The notes under the pieces: generated by a model
The model's input: the letters and a program-made list of their open reading frames with translations, nothing else
Database searches by the model: none
What the model was told of the DNA's origin: nothing
Position numbers and translations under genes: made by a program
DNA from: Pseudomonas duriflava
Lineage (GTDB): Bacteria; Pseudomonadota; Gammaproteobacteria; Pseudomonadales; Pseudomonadaceae
Assembly (NCBI RefSeq): GCF_007830155.1
Contig: NZ_VLKY01000004.1
Span: 248,001 to 312,000, forward strand
Direction of reading: 5' to 3'
Length of the DNA: 64,000 nucleotides
In this document: one piece after another, positions 27,209-36,000 of the stretch
Numbering within the stretch: the stretch's first letter is position 1
Layout: each line of letters begins with the position of its first letter

Positions 27209-27285
27209 GCAGCGGTAGTTCAGTCGGTTAGAATACCGGCCTGTCACGCCGGGGGTCGCGGGTTCGAGTCCCGTCCGCTGCGCCA
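27209..27285 (+). tRNA. tRNA-Asp (anticodon GTC)
   Basis: 77 bases including encoded CCA. The acceptor stem GCAGCGG pairs with CCGCTGC, the anticodon loop is CTGTCAC, and the T arm is GGGTTCGAGTCCC. It begins 11 bases after tRNA-Val and is probably co-transcribed with it. Confidence 0.96.
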
Positions 27286-27466
27286 TTTCCTTCCAAGTTT
27301 TACCTCTTTAGTCGTTGTTTTTCATACTCTTTCTGCGTTCAGGCACGATTCAGCGCCGAAGCAGTATCCTATGCGCTATTCTTATAATGCCGTAGCCAGT
27401 GGCCGTAGGCCCCTGATAAGCTCGCGGTTTTATCGAACGCGCTTAGCGCACGGACAAGGAAACAGC

Positions 27467-28225
27467 ATGAAACAGCACCGGTTGGCAGCAGCAGTGGCCC
27501 TTGTGGGTCTGGTTCTCAGCGGCTGCGACTCGCAGACCAAGGTTGATCTGGAAACGCCTTCACAGAAGGCGTCCTATGGCATTGGTCTGAATATGGGCAA
27601 GAGTCTGGCTCAAGAAGGTATTGATGATCTGGATCCCAAGGCTGTTGCCCTGGGTATCGAAGATGCCGTTGGCAAAAAGGATCAGAAGATTTCTGATGAA
27701 CAACTGACCGAGGCTTTTGCCTACCTGCAAAAGCATGCCGAAGAGCGTATGGCAAAGCTCAGCGAAGATAATGCCAAAGCGGGTAAGGAGTTCCTGGAGA
27801 AGAATGGTAAGCGTGAAGGTGTCGTGACGACAGCTTCAGGCTTGCAATATGAAGTCGTCAAGAAAGCCGACGGTGCCCAGCCCAAGCCGAATGATGTCGT
27901 GACTGTACATTATGAGGGGCGTCTGGTCGATGGTACCGTTTTCGACAGTTCCATCAAGCGCGGCAGCCCAATTGACCTTCCTGTTGGCGGTGTAATTCCT
28001 GGTTGGGTTGAAGCGTTACAACTCATGCATGTTGGCGAGAAGTACAAGCTGTATATCCCCAGTGAGCTGGCTTATGGTGCACAGAGCCCAAGCCCGGCTA
28101 TTCCGGCCAATTCTGTATTGGTGTTTGACTTGGAACTGCTAGGTATCAAGGATCCGAACGCTCAGCAGAATCCGGAAGCTGAAGCGCCCGAGGCTCAGGA
28201 ATCGAGTGTCGAGCAAGAGCAATAA
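27467..28225 (+). CDS. FKBP-type peptidyl-prolyl cis-trans isomerase lipoprotein (FkpA/Mip-like)
   Basis: 252 residues from the ATG at 27467, which has AAGGA 7 bases upstream; the longer open frame runs through the tRNA and is not real. The signal peptide ends in VLSGCDS, a lipobox. The N-terminal domain (ASYGIGLNMGKSLAQEGID) is the Mip-type dimerisation region. A long helix follows, then the FKBP domain (VTVHYEGRLVDGTVFDSS, PVGGVIPGW, AYGAQSPSPAIPANSVLVFD). The C-terminal tail is rich in Glu, Gln and Ala. It acts as a periplasmic folding helper, probably membrane-anchored. A strong terminator follows. Confidence 0.92.
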   Translation: MKQHRLAAAVALVGLVLSGCDSQTKVDLETPSQKASYGIGLNMGKSLAQEGIDDLDPKAVALGIEDAVGKKDQKISDEQLTEAFAYLQKHAEERMAKLSEDNAKAGKEFLEKNGKREGVVTTASGLQYEVVKKADGAQPKPNDVVTVHYEGRLVDGTVFDSSIKRGSPIDLPVGGVIPGWVEALQLMHVGEKYKLYIPSELAYGAQSPSPAIPANSVLVFDLELLGIKDPNAQQNPEAEAPEAQESSVEQEQ

Positions 28226-28242
28226 ATTAATTGTATTGCTAG

Positions 28243-28268
28243 AACGCCCCGCTTGGTCGGGGCGTTTT
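28243..28268 (+). terminator. Rho-independent terminator of the FKBP gene
   Basis: AACGCCCC (28243-28250) pairs with GGGGCGTT (28259-28266) around an eight-base loop, followed by TTGCTTTT. It lies 17 bases after the stop codon. Confidence 0.9.
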
Positions 28269-28382
28269 GCTTTTCGGACGGCCGACAGAAACCTGATTGG
28301 GCGTTGCGTGTTCTAAATCTACACATTGACTGAGACTGGCCGTCGAGTATGAGGCTGGTTATCTGCTGATAAGGGAGACTCC

Positions 28383-28844
28383 ATGAGGCCACCCATTGGA
28401 TTTGATCGCTATATACGGCTTGCTCAGCGTTTTTTGATTCGTGGGCGTCTGCCTGCCCTGTTACTGGCGGTAGGCCGAAAAGTCGGGAAAAAAGGGTTTC
28501 GGCTAGGCGCAGCCAAGGAGACGTTAGGGCTTTTTCATTCGTTGTTGCTGGCTTGGTGGCGAGGACAGTATCGAGGCGTCGATCGAAAAGCCATTTTAAC
28601 GATCATGGGTGCTTTACTCTATTTTCTTTCTCCCATTGATGTGATCCCAGACTGGATGCTGACCTTCGGCTTTATAGACGATTTAGCCGTATTGGCGTGG
28701 GTCGCGAAAACATGGAAAAAAGAGTTGGATGCTTTCAAGGCTTGGCGTGATACCCAGCCGGTTTCTCTGCGTCAATCCCTTAATGCCCCGCCAGCGCCTG
28801 CGGAAAAGCCGGCCCATGGTGTCGTTATCATAGAGAAAACCTGA
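28383..28844 (+). CDS. YkvA-family (DUF1232) membrane-associated protein
   Basis: 153 residues. The signature MGALLYFLSPIDVIPDWML (residues about 76-94) with the following FIDDLAVLAW is diagnostic for DUF1232. The N-terminus is basic and amphipathic. GGGAG precedes the ATG. The family is widespread but without a firm function; a role at the membrane is likely from the hydrophobic core. Single gene. Confidence 0.8.
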   Translation: MRPPIGFDRYIRLAQRFLIRGRLPALLLAVGRKVGKKGFRLGAAKETLGLFHSLLLAWWRGQYRGVDRKAILTIMGALLYFLSPIDVIPDWMLTFGFIDDLAVLAWVAKTWKKELDAFKAWRDTQPVSLRQSLNAPPAPAEKPAHGVVIIEKT

Positions 28845-28918
28845 GAGGCTGGTACTCTCTTGGGATGCCTGACCGAAACAATCCGGTGGGCTTCTTTATT
28901 GATAATTAAGGTAGGACT

Positions 28919-29269
28919 GTGTCAATACGAATCAGCCGTACCCATTGGCACGCTCTACTGGCGGAGCTTGATGAAGCGCGCCGGCAGCGCCATTTGGTGA
29001 CCTATCGCTCGTTGATTGAACGATTACAGTTGCCAACGCCAGCCATGGCTACCTTGACCGCAGCGCTGGAGCATTTGGCCATGCTTGACGCTCGAGACGG
29101 GCGCCCGCTGCGTAGTGCTCTTGTAGTTAGTCAAGGTGCAAGCCGTCTTCCGCGTCCTGGCTTTTTCGAGTGCGCTCAGCGTGTCGGACGCTTCAATGGC
29201 CCTTCTGATGGGCCCGCTGCGGCAGCATGGCATGCCTCAGAGGTTACTCGAGTGTTCGAGTCTGACTAA
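28919..29269 (+). CDS. Conserved-looking hypothetical protein, GTG start
   Basis: 116 residues, soluble and Arg-rich. The first part (WHALLAELDEARRQRHLVTYRSLIERLQLP) resembles a short helical DNA-binding or ribosome-hibernation type fold, but I do not recognise a defined family. The start is GTG at 28919 with GTAGGA a few bases upstream. It lies just before the EAL-CBS-GGDEF gene, which is on the other strand and ends 51 bases away. No function proposed. Confidence 0.6.
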   Translation: MSIRISRTHWHALLAELDEARRQRHLVTYRSLIERLQLPTPAMATLTAALEHLAMLDARDGRPLRSALVVSQGASRLPRPGFFECAQRVGRFNGPSDGPAAAAWHASEVTRVFESD

Positions 29270-29320
29270 GGAAAATGTCTGGATACGCTCTGTCCTTAGC
29301 TGTCTGCGGGATATAGAGCG

Positions 29321-31072
29321 CTAGGCGGTTTCGGTCATTAGGTGCAGGCTATAGCCGGGAATCTTCTTAGCTTGGGTCCTGGCGTCAGAAGCCATGCGGA
29401 TCACATGATGAGCATCGAGCCGCCGGGTGCCTCCAGGCAAGACCCTGACAGCCCCTACTGACAGGGAGAGCAAGGGATATTCTCGACGGCGACCATCGGC
29501 TTCCTCAACAATCATGCAGCCATCGTTTAGATGTTTGGGTGTGTAAAAGCGGTGACAGCGACTTTGAAAGGTTTCCATCAGCTGCGTTAGGCGTGTACGC
29601 CAATCCAGAGAACGGAATATGATGATGAAATCGTCTTCGCCTTGATGGCCGATGAAGTCTTGGGTTGTTTCGAGGCATTCACTTAGAATTTGTGCCAGAC
29701 ACAATAGCACTTCATCACCTTGAGCATACCCATAAAGCGCATTGAAAGGGCTTAGGCTGTCGATGTCGAGATGACAAACAACGGCGCTGCAATCACGTTC
29801 CAGTAGCGTGGTCAGGTGATGATAGATCGGTACGCTACCTGGTAGGGCCGTTAGAGGATGGGCATGCCGGGATTCTTGAAGTTTGTGTTCGGTGATGACA
29901 TGTAGAATGTCTATGACTCGCCCCATTCCCCGATATTGCTCTTGTTCAACGATAATGAAATCTTCCTCGACGCGTTGACGTGCGCGTCGAGTCAATAGAC
30001 GGCTGACTTGTAACGGTGACTGGGTTTTATCGACCGCAAGAAAGTCCTGACTCATGAGTCGTGTGATGGGTTTGCGAGAAAAAAGATCAGGAGCGAAGGG
30101 CTTGCGAAGCGTTTCAGCTAGGGCATAGTGGTGCACGATTCCAACAGGAGACCCTTTGTCATTGATGACAGCTAATGAGTTTAGTGAGGGTTTTGCCTGG
30201 AACAAGGCCATAACCTCAGGAATCAGTGTGTCCATAGGTACGGCTGGCTGCTCAAGCAGCAACGGGGTAAGACCACCATCCTTGCTCATGAATGGGCTCG
30301 GTCGGCTTTCGATACGTGGCAATACCTCTCGTGCTTCGCGAGGCGGGTTGGCTTCAGGGCGACTTAAGAGATAGCCTTGGACCAGATCTACTCCCATCTC
30401 GGCGAGGACAGCTAGCTCTTCTGGCAGCTCGATGCCTTCGGCCACGACCATGGCTTGAGAGGCACGGGCCATTTGTAGAATCGAGCCAACAAATTCTCTT
30501 TTCAAGGCGTCCCGGTGAATGCCATCAATAAAGTGGCGGTCGATTTTGACGTAATCGGGACGTAATTCCGACCATAGGCGCAAACTGGAGTAACCCGCCC
30601 CAAGATCATCCAGAGCAATGGTAAAGCCCATGGCTCGATAATAATGCAGTGCTGTATCCAGAAGCCCCATATCATCGGTTGGGGCTTGCTCGGTCAGTTC
30701 GATGACGATCCGGCTGGCCGGGATGCCGAGTCGCTGTAAAAGCTTGAGAGTTCGGCCTTGTTCATGGCTGCTTTCGAGCAGCGACTCGGGCGAAATGTTC
30801 AGGAAGAGCTTGCCCTCTAGGCCAAGATCACGAAAGCCAGTGCAGGCGCATGTACGGCAGGCCATTTCCAATTCTGCTAAGCGTTGTGCTGTACGAGCGG
30901 TGGCAAACAGCGGAAGCGGGGAGTGCAACGGACTGTTGGACGGACCTCGGCTAAGCGCTTCGTACCCTATGATGCGGCGTTCGCTCAGGGATACGATAGG
31001 CTGATAGAGACTATGGAGATCGCTATGAGCCAGGATGTGATCAAGGGCGCTCAGTTGTTCATTGACAGTCAT
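29321..31072 (-). CDS. EAL-CBS-GGDEF cyclic-di-GMP protein, probable phosphodiesterase
   Basis: 583 residues in the order EAL (about 10-245), a CBS pair (about 265-390) and GGDEF (about 405-575). The EAL site looks complete: YEALSRG, NISPE, IELTEQ, DDLGAGYSSL, VKIDR, AEGIE and VQGYLLSRP. The GGDEF motif is degenerate, GEDDF in IGHQGEDDFIIIF, so diguanylate cyclase activity is doubtful and the domain may be regulatory. CBS pairs usually bind adenine nucleotides, suggesting allosteric control. No membrane segment is seen, so the protein is probably cytosolic. It lies 87 bases from prc on the same strand. Confidence 0.88.
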   Translation of the reverse strand: MTVNEQLSALDHILAHSDLHSLYQPIVSLSERRIIGYEALSRGPSNSPLHSPLPLFATARTAQRLAELEMACRTCACTGFRDLGLEGKLFLNISPESLLESSHEQGRTLKLLQRLGIPASRIVIELTEQAPTDDMGLLDTALHYYRAMGFTIALDDLGAGYSSLRLWSELRPDYVKIDRHFIDGIHRDALKREFVGSILQMARASQAMVVAEGIELPEELAVLAEMGVDLVQGYLLSRPEANPPREAREVLPRIESRPSPFMSKDGGLTPLLLEQPAVPMDTLIPEVMALFQAKPSLNSLAVINDKGSPVGIVHHYALAETLRKPFAPDLFSRKPITRLMSQDFLAVDKTQSPLQVSRLLTRRARQRVEEDFIIVEQEQYRGMGRVIDILHVITEHKLQESRHAHPLTALPGSVPIYHHLTTLLERDCSAVVCHLDIDSLSPFNALYGYAQGDEVLLCLAQILSECLETTQDFIGHQGEDDFIIIFRSLDWRTRLTQLMETFQSRCHRFYTPKHLNDGCMIVEEADGRRREYPLLSLSVGAVRVLPGGTRRLDAHHVIRMASDARTQAKKIPGYSLHLMTETA

Positions 31073-31159
31073 CTATTTCCAAATCCTGAAATGCACAAGA
31101 CCAGCGATCAAGCTGGCCCTGCGCATTTGACGACAGTTCGATGACTGTTTGATGACGGC

Positions 31160-33253
31160 CTAGTGTGACGCTGCCGCCACGCTTTTGTTGAGATCAAGAT
31201 AATCCAGCAAGATCTGCCCTGTCTCCATCAAATAAGCATCTTCCTGTGGTTTAGTTTTTTCCTCTTGGGAAGCAACCAGGGCATTTTCATCGATCTTCTT
31301 CAGTTCTTTGAGCGGTTCTTCGCCCTTAGCCTTTCGGCGTTCGTTTTCGATGGCCAGCTGACGTCTGTCGAGTTCAGCCTGTTGTGCCCGGCGTTTTTGC
31401 TCATTCAAGCTGACCACGGTGTCCTTTGCGACTTCCTGCGAGAATTGCAGGCGTTCACGGGCAAAGACGAAGTCGGGGTTATGCTGAGTCCGGGCATCAT
31501 GCCGGGAGGTCAGCTCACTCAAATAGGGCTTGAACGGATTCTTATCGATCTCCAAAACAGGCCGGATCGTATCCCAGGGCATTGAGTTGGGCAGGGCGCT
31601 TTCACCAATTTCCTTGTTGTCGACGATATCCGGATAGGTGATATCTGGAATTACACCTTGATGCTGGGTGCTCTGGCCAGAAACACGATAGAACTTGGCC
31701 AAGGTCAGCTTCAATTCGCCATGATTGAGCGGTTGAATGGTCTGGACGGTACCCTTACCAAAGGTCTGGCCTCCAATAATCAAGGCGCGGTGGTAATCCT
31801 GCATCGCGCCGGCAAAAATTTCCGAGGCGGAGGCTGACAGGCGATTCACCAATACAGTCATGGGGCCGGTATAGAACGCATCGCCTTCATCGTCGGCCAG
31901 CACATCAACACGGCCGTCACTATTACGGACCAGCACAGTCGGGCCCTGGTCAATGAACAAGCCGGTCAGTTCGGTAGCCTCTTGTAGTGAGCCGCCGCCA
32001 TTATTACGGAGGTCGATGACGATACCGTCTACCTTCTCGTTCTTGAGCTCGCCAATCAGCTTACGCACGTCACGCGTCGTGCTCTTGTAGTTGGGGTCGC
32101 CTGCACGGTAGGCCTTGAAGTCCAGATAGAATGCAGGCACATCGATAACGCCCAGCTTGTAGGTCTTGCCGTTGTGCGGCACGTTTATCACATGCTTTTG
32201 GGCGGCCTGTTCTTCGAGCTTTACAGCTTCGCGCGTGATGGAGACAACTTTGGTCGTCTGATCGTTTGGCGGATTGCTTGCTGGAATCACTTCCAGGCGA
32301 ACCGTGGAGCCTTTTGCACCGCGGATCATTTTGACCACTTCATCGAGACGCCAGCCGACTACATCGACCATTTCGCCATTCTTGCCTTGGGCTACACCAA
32401 CGATTTTGTCCGCAGGCGCCAACTGCTTGCTCTTATCCGCCGGGCCGGCAGGGACGAGGCGTACTATCTGCACGTAGTCATTATCACTCTGCAGAACTGC
32501 ACCAATGCCTTCCAGCGACAAGCTCATGTTGATGTCGAAATTTTCTGCGTTTTCAGGCGACAGATACTGGGTGTGCGGATCGTACGTTTGCGCGAAGGCA
32601 TTGATATAAGCCTGGAAGATATCTTCGCTGCGCGTTTGCTTCAGGCGCGCTAACTGATTTTTATAGCGTTTCTGCAGTTGCTCCTGAATCACCGCATTGT
32701 CCTTGCCACCCAGTTTCAGGCGTAAAACTTCGTCCATGAGCTTCTTGCGCCATAAATCATCCAGCGCTGCCGTATCCTTTGGCCAGGAGGCTTTCTCTCG
32801 GTCGACGTCAAACGTTTCGTTAGTTGTGAAGTCAAGCGTATTTACACCTTTATCGAGCAGACTAAGTGTGTAATCGAGGCGCTCCTTGACGCGATCTAAG
32901 TAGCGCTTGTAGATCGCAAAGCCGGGATCAAGGTTGCCCTGCTTGAGGAAATCATCGAAACGGGTACGCCAAGCGTCGAACTCGGCAATGTCGCCTGTAT
33001 TGAAATACAAACGGCTGGGATCAAGCATCTTGATGTAGCTGTCGTAGATCTTGATCGAGCGATCATCGTTGAGTGGTGGTTTGTTGTAGTGATGGCGCTT
33101 GAGCAGCTCAACCACGTTGATGCTCGCAACGACCTGATCACGGTCTGGTTTGAGACCATCCCAGGCATTCGGACTCGCCGGCTTGGCAGCCAACGGCAAA
33201 GCGCTTAGGCCAAGAACGAACAGGAGGGCGGTACGGGGAAGGAGCTGCTTCAT
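31160..33253 (-). CDS. prc: Carboxy-terminal processing (tail-specific) protease Prc
   Basis: 697 residues with a signal peptide (cleavage after PLAAKP region), a PDZ domain at about 235-325 and an S41 peptidase domain. The catalytic pair is Ser477 in LSASASEIFAGAMQDY and Lys500 in QTFGKGTVQ. The C-terminal DUF3340 region is rich in charged helices (EQKRRAQQAELDRRQ). The enzyme works in the periplasm, degrading proteins with nonpolar C-termini and, in Pseudomonas, influencing alginate regulation through anti-sigma factor turnover (AlgO). Confidence 0.94.
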   Translation of the reverse strand: MKQLLPRTALLFVLGLSALPLAAKPASPNAWDGLKPDRDQVVASINVVELLKRHHYNKPPLNDDRSIKIYDSYIKMLDPSRLYFNTGDIAEFDAWRTRFDDFLKQGNLDPGFAIYKRYLDRVKERLDYTLSLLDKGVNTLDFTTNETFDVDREKASWPKDTAALDDLWRKKLMDEVLRLKLGGKDNAVIQEQLQKRYKNQLARLKQTRSEDIFQAYINAFAQTYDPHTQYLSPENAENFDINMSLSLEGIGAVLQSDNDYVQIVRLVPAGPADKSKQLAPADKIVGVAQGKNGEMVDVVGWRLDEVVKMIRGAKGSTVRLEVIPASNPPNDQTTKVVSITREAVKLEEQAAQKHVINVPHNGKTYKLGVIDVPAFYLDFKAYRAGDPNYKSTTRDVRKLIGELKNEKVDGIVIDLRNNGGGSLQEATELTGLFIDQGPTVLVRNSDGRVDVLADDEGDAFYTGPMTVLVNRLSASASEIFAGAMQDYHRALIIGGQTFGKGTVQTIQPLNHGELKLTLAKFYRVSGQSTQHQGVIPDITYPDIVDNKEIGESALPNSMPWDTIRPVLEIDKNPFKPYLSELTSRHDARTQHNPDFVFARERLQFSQEVAKDTVVSLNEQKRRAQQAELDRRQLAIENERRKAKGEEPLKELKKIDENALVASQEEKTKPQEDAYLMETGQILLDYLDLNKSVAAASH

Positions 33254-33363
33254 GCTGATTTCGACTAGAGTACGGATAATAACGCTATAGGCTGTACTTA
33301 GCCGTTCCGGTTCCCGGGCCTGCTCAAGTACGCTGTTAGCTCATGGCTCACTATGGAGGCACT

Positions 33364-34326
33364 GTGAACGCATTGCAAGGTATTGAAGGACAACTGGAAT
33401 GGCAACAGTTACCAAGTCCGACACTTTCTGCAGGTGAAATTCGTATTCAAGTAGCGGCCGCTGGGCTCAATCGCGCCGATCTGCTGCAATTGGCCGGGAA
33501 TTATCCGCCGCCGCCCGGAGCGCCGCAAACTCTTGGGCTTGAGTGCGCCGGAGTCGTTTCGGAGGTCGGCGAAGGCGCCAACTGGAAGGTAGGAGATAAG
33601 GTATGTGCTTTGCTGCCCGGTGGCGGTATGGCAACCGAAGTGGTCGTTCATGGTCAGCACGCTATTCCTGTACCTGAGCGAATTACCATGGCCGAAGCAG
33701 CAGCACTGCCAGAGGTTTGGGCTACCGCTTGGTGTAACCTGTTCGAATTGGCAGGGCTCAAGCCGGGCGAAAAGGTCTTATTGCATGCCGGAGCGAGTGG
33801 TGTTGGGTCAGCTGCCATTCAGTTGTGCAAGGCGTTCGGTAATCCCTGCTGGGTCAGTGTCGGTTCGGTCGAGCGGCTAGACTATTGTGTTGCCCTAGGT
33901 GCCGAAGGTGGCGTTGACCGGCATACTGGATTGGAGGGGCTGCGTGATTTTGGCCCTTATGATGTGATTCTCGATCCGGTAGGGGCAGGGTATGCTGCGC
34001 TCAATCTGGACCTCTTGAACCGTGACGGGCGGTGGGTTCTCATTGGACTCATGAGTGGGCGTGAAGCCCAGTTTGATCTGGCAAAAGTGCTGAGCAAGCG
34101 TATCACCTTGATCGGTTCGACCTTGCGTAACCGTGATCAAGCCTTCAAGTCACGTTTGATGGCTGAGCTGGGTGCTCGCGTTTGGCCGTTGTTTACCGAA
34201 GGGAAACTCAAGCCGAACCTAGAGCAGCAGTTTGCGGCCAAGGATGCTGAAGCGGCCTTTGCCGCCTTGTCTAGCAACAAGGTCAACGGCAAGGTCGTTC
34301 TGATTCTGGATAAGAACCTCGTATAA
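33364..34326 (+). CDS. NADPH:quinone oxidoreductase, zinc-independent MDR family (PIG3-like)
   Basis: About 320 residues. I prefer GTG at 33364 because GGAGG (33354-33359) is well placed for it; the ATG at 33343 adds seven residues. Motifs: AAGLNRADLLQLAGNYPPPPG (substrate pocket), GLECAGVV, and the nucleotide site HAGASGVGSAAIQLCK. The zinc-binding Cys residues of alcohol dehydrogenases are absent, as in quinone oxidoreductases. The natural substrate is unknown. It is transcribed divergently from prc. Confidence 0.87.
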   Translation: MNALQGIEGQLEWQQLPSPTLSAGEIRIQVAAAGLNRADLLQLAGNYPPPPGAPQTLGLECAGVVSEVGEGANWKVGDKVCALLPGGGMATEVVVHGQHAIPVPERITMAEAAALPEVWATAWCNLFELAGLKPGEKVLLHAGASGVGSAAIQLCKAFGNPCWVSVGSVERLDYCVALGAEGGVDRHTGLEGLRDFGPYDVILDPVGAGYAALNLDLLNRDGRWVLIGLMSGREAQFDLAKVLSKRITLIGSTLRNRDQAFKSRLMAELGARVWPLFTEGKLKPNLEQQFAAKDAEAAFAALSSNKVNGKVVLILDKNLV

Positions 34327-34333
34327 ACCTGCG

Positions 34334-34358
34334 GCGGCCGTCTCTTGTATACGGCCGC
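34334..34358. terminator. Bidirectional terminator between convergent genes
   Basis: GCGGCCGT (34334-34341) and ACGGCCGC (34351-34358) form a perfect 8-base stem. It sits in the 37-base gap between the oxidoreductase and HAD gene ends. Confidence 0.65.
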
Positions 34359-34363
34359 TAGTT

Positions 34364-35014
34364 CTAGCGCCAGGCCAGAATAGGCCAGTCGCGCTGTTCA
34401 GCCAGGTTGCGTAGATAAGGGTCAGGGTTCACGGCATAGGGATGGCCGACGCGCTCTAGCAGGGTCAGATCGTTGCGAGAGTCCGAGTAGAAGCTGGCCG
34501 TAGCCAAGCTGCTTTCGTCGCCCTCCAAGTATTCCAGCAGGCGCGTCAGCTTGCCTTCTCTATAGGTCAGAATGCCCTGGGTGCGTCCTGTATAGACGCC
34601 ATGTTGCACATCAAGGTCTATAGCCAGTGTTTCTTGTACGCCTAGGCGTTCAGCAATAGGTGCAACCAAGTGCGCTCCGGAAGCCGAAATAATCAGGATA
34701 CGGTCGCCGGCAGCACGGTGTTTGGCCATATAACGGCAGGCATCACTAAAGATCAGCGGTTCGATTATCTCCTCTACATAGGCGGCGATTTCAGGTTCGA
34801 GCTCTTCCGGCATGCGTCCAATCAGTGGTTCAAGTGCAAAGGCCATATACTCTTCCATGGCCAATTGACCTTCTGCATAGGCGGTCATTAGGTCGGCGTC
34901 GCGTTGTACGAATGCGTCATCTACCCAGCCGAGCTGTGCCATACGCTGGCACCAGAGGCTGGAGCAGTCGCCATCGATAAGGGTTTCGTCAAGATCGAAA
35001 ATAGCCAGGCTCAT
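34364..35014 (-). CDS. HAD-IB family phosphatase
   Basis: 216 residues. HAD motif I is FDLDETLIDGD (nucleophile Asp8 or so), motif II is IISASG, motif III lies around REGKL, and motif IV is FYSDSRNDLTLLE. The helical cap after motif I places it with SerB-like subfamily IB enzymes. The start overlaps the ABC ATPase stop by four bases (ATGA), so it belongs to the importer operon and probably dephosphorylates an imported or derived compound. The specific substrate is not predictable. Confidence 0.85.
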   Translation of the reverse strand: MSLAIFDLDETLIDGDCSSLWCQRMAQLGWVDDAFVQRDADLMTAYAEGQLAMEEYMAFALEPLIGRMPEELEPEIAAYVEEIIEPLIFSDACRYMAKHRAAGDRILIISASGAHLVAPIAERLGVQETLAIDLDVQHGVYTGRTQGILTYREGKLTRLLEYLEGDESSLATASFYSDSRNDLTLLERVGHPYAVNPDPYLRNLAEQRDWPILAWR

Positions 35015-36000
35015 GCAACTTCTCGTATACAGGATAAATCGAAGCCCAATGTGACCTGACTGCCTGCAGGACGCAAGGCGGCAGAGCTGCGATTGAGTAC
35101 ATCTACGAGTAGTTCAACATCGTTAATCTGCACGTGGTAGCGGATAACGTTGCCCAGCAGACTATGTCCCTTGATTTCTGCCAGAGGCCCGGTTGATACG
35201 CTTAAATGGATTGATTCAGGGCGTATCGCTACTTGCTGGGTATACGGCCGGCCAAGTATGGCTGATGCCTGGCTGGCGCTCAGTATGTTGTAATTGCCAA
35301 TGAAGCCCGCCGCGAACAGCGTGGCAGGCGCCGTGTACAGTGTCTCCGCATCGCCGCTCTGGACGATCCGGCCTTCTTGCATTAGGACAATGCGATCTGA
35401 AATCGTCAGGGCTTCTTCTTGGTCGTGCGTCACGAACACGGTGGTCAGCTTGAGCTCTTGCTGAATTCGCCGGATTTGTTCGCGTAAATGCTTGCGGATT
35501 CGTGCATCCAGAGCGGAAAGAGGTTCATCAAGCAGTAATAGGCGCGGCTGGGTCACGAGAGAGCGAGCCAATGCCACGCGTTGGCATTGCCCGCCGGAAA
35601 GTTGGTGCGGATAACGTTCCTCGAAGCCGTTCAGCTCGATCAGTTCGATAACTTCCGCCGTGCGCGCCCTGAGCTCTTGGGTAGCAACCCTTTGCATGCG
35701 TAGGCCGAAGGCCACATTCTGACTCACAGTCATGTTTGGAAAAAGCGCGTAGCTTTGAAAGACCATGGCGATGCCACGCCTCTGAGGGGGCAGCGGGGCA
35801 ATATCTTGCCCATCGAGCAGAATACGCCCACTGTTTATTGGCGTTAGTCCTGCCAGGCAGCGCAGCAAGGTCGACTTCCCGCATCCGGACGGGCCCAGTA
35901 ATGTGACCAGTTCTCCACGTTCTGCGGAAAAGTCAATATCACAGAAAATGGTATCCGTTCCGTAGCGCTTGTGCAGGCGCTCGACACTAAGAAAGCTCAT
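35011..36000 (-). CDS. ABC importer ATPase, PotA/PhnT type
   Basis: 329 residues. Walker A is LLGPSGCGKST (about 35-45), the signature LSGGQCQRVALARSLV and Walker B LLLLDEPLSALDARIR, followed by VTHDQEEAL. A C-terminal TOBE-like domain (IRPESIHLSVS onwards) is present. It overlaps both neighbours by four bases. With two permeases and a binding protein it forms an importer of the ferric/spermidine/2-aminoethylphosphonate group. The presence of phosphatase-type genes in the operon points to an organophosphorus substrate; this is inference. Confidence 0.88.
   Translation of the reverse strand: MSFLSVERLHKRYGTDTIFCDIDFSAERGELVTLLGPSGCGKSTLLRCLAGLTPINSGRILLDGQDIAPLPPQRRGIAMVFQSYALFPNMTVSQNVAFGLRMQRVATQELRARTAEVIELIELNGFEERYPHQLSGGQCQRVALARSLVTQPRLLLLDEPLSALDARIRKHLREQIRRIQQELKLTTVFVTHDQEEALTISDRIVLMQEGRIVQSGDAETLYTAPATLFAAGFIGNYNILSASQASAILGRPYTQQVAIRPESIHLSVSTGPLAEIKGHSLLGNVIRYHVQINDVELLVDVLNRSSAALRPAGSQVTLGFDLSCIREVA

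Noticed and set aside
26964-27288. Direct repeats of tRNA-Asp as attachment sites of an integrated element
   Set aside because: Only 253 bases separate the copies and they contain just tRNA-Val; no integrase or cargo. A local deletion or duplication is simpler.
27200-27466. N-terminal extension of the FKBP gene
   Set aside because: It translates through the tRNA-Asp gene; the ATG at 27467 starts a lipoprotein signal peptide with a good ribosome binding site.
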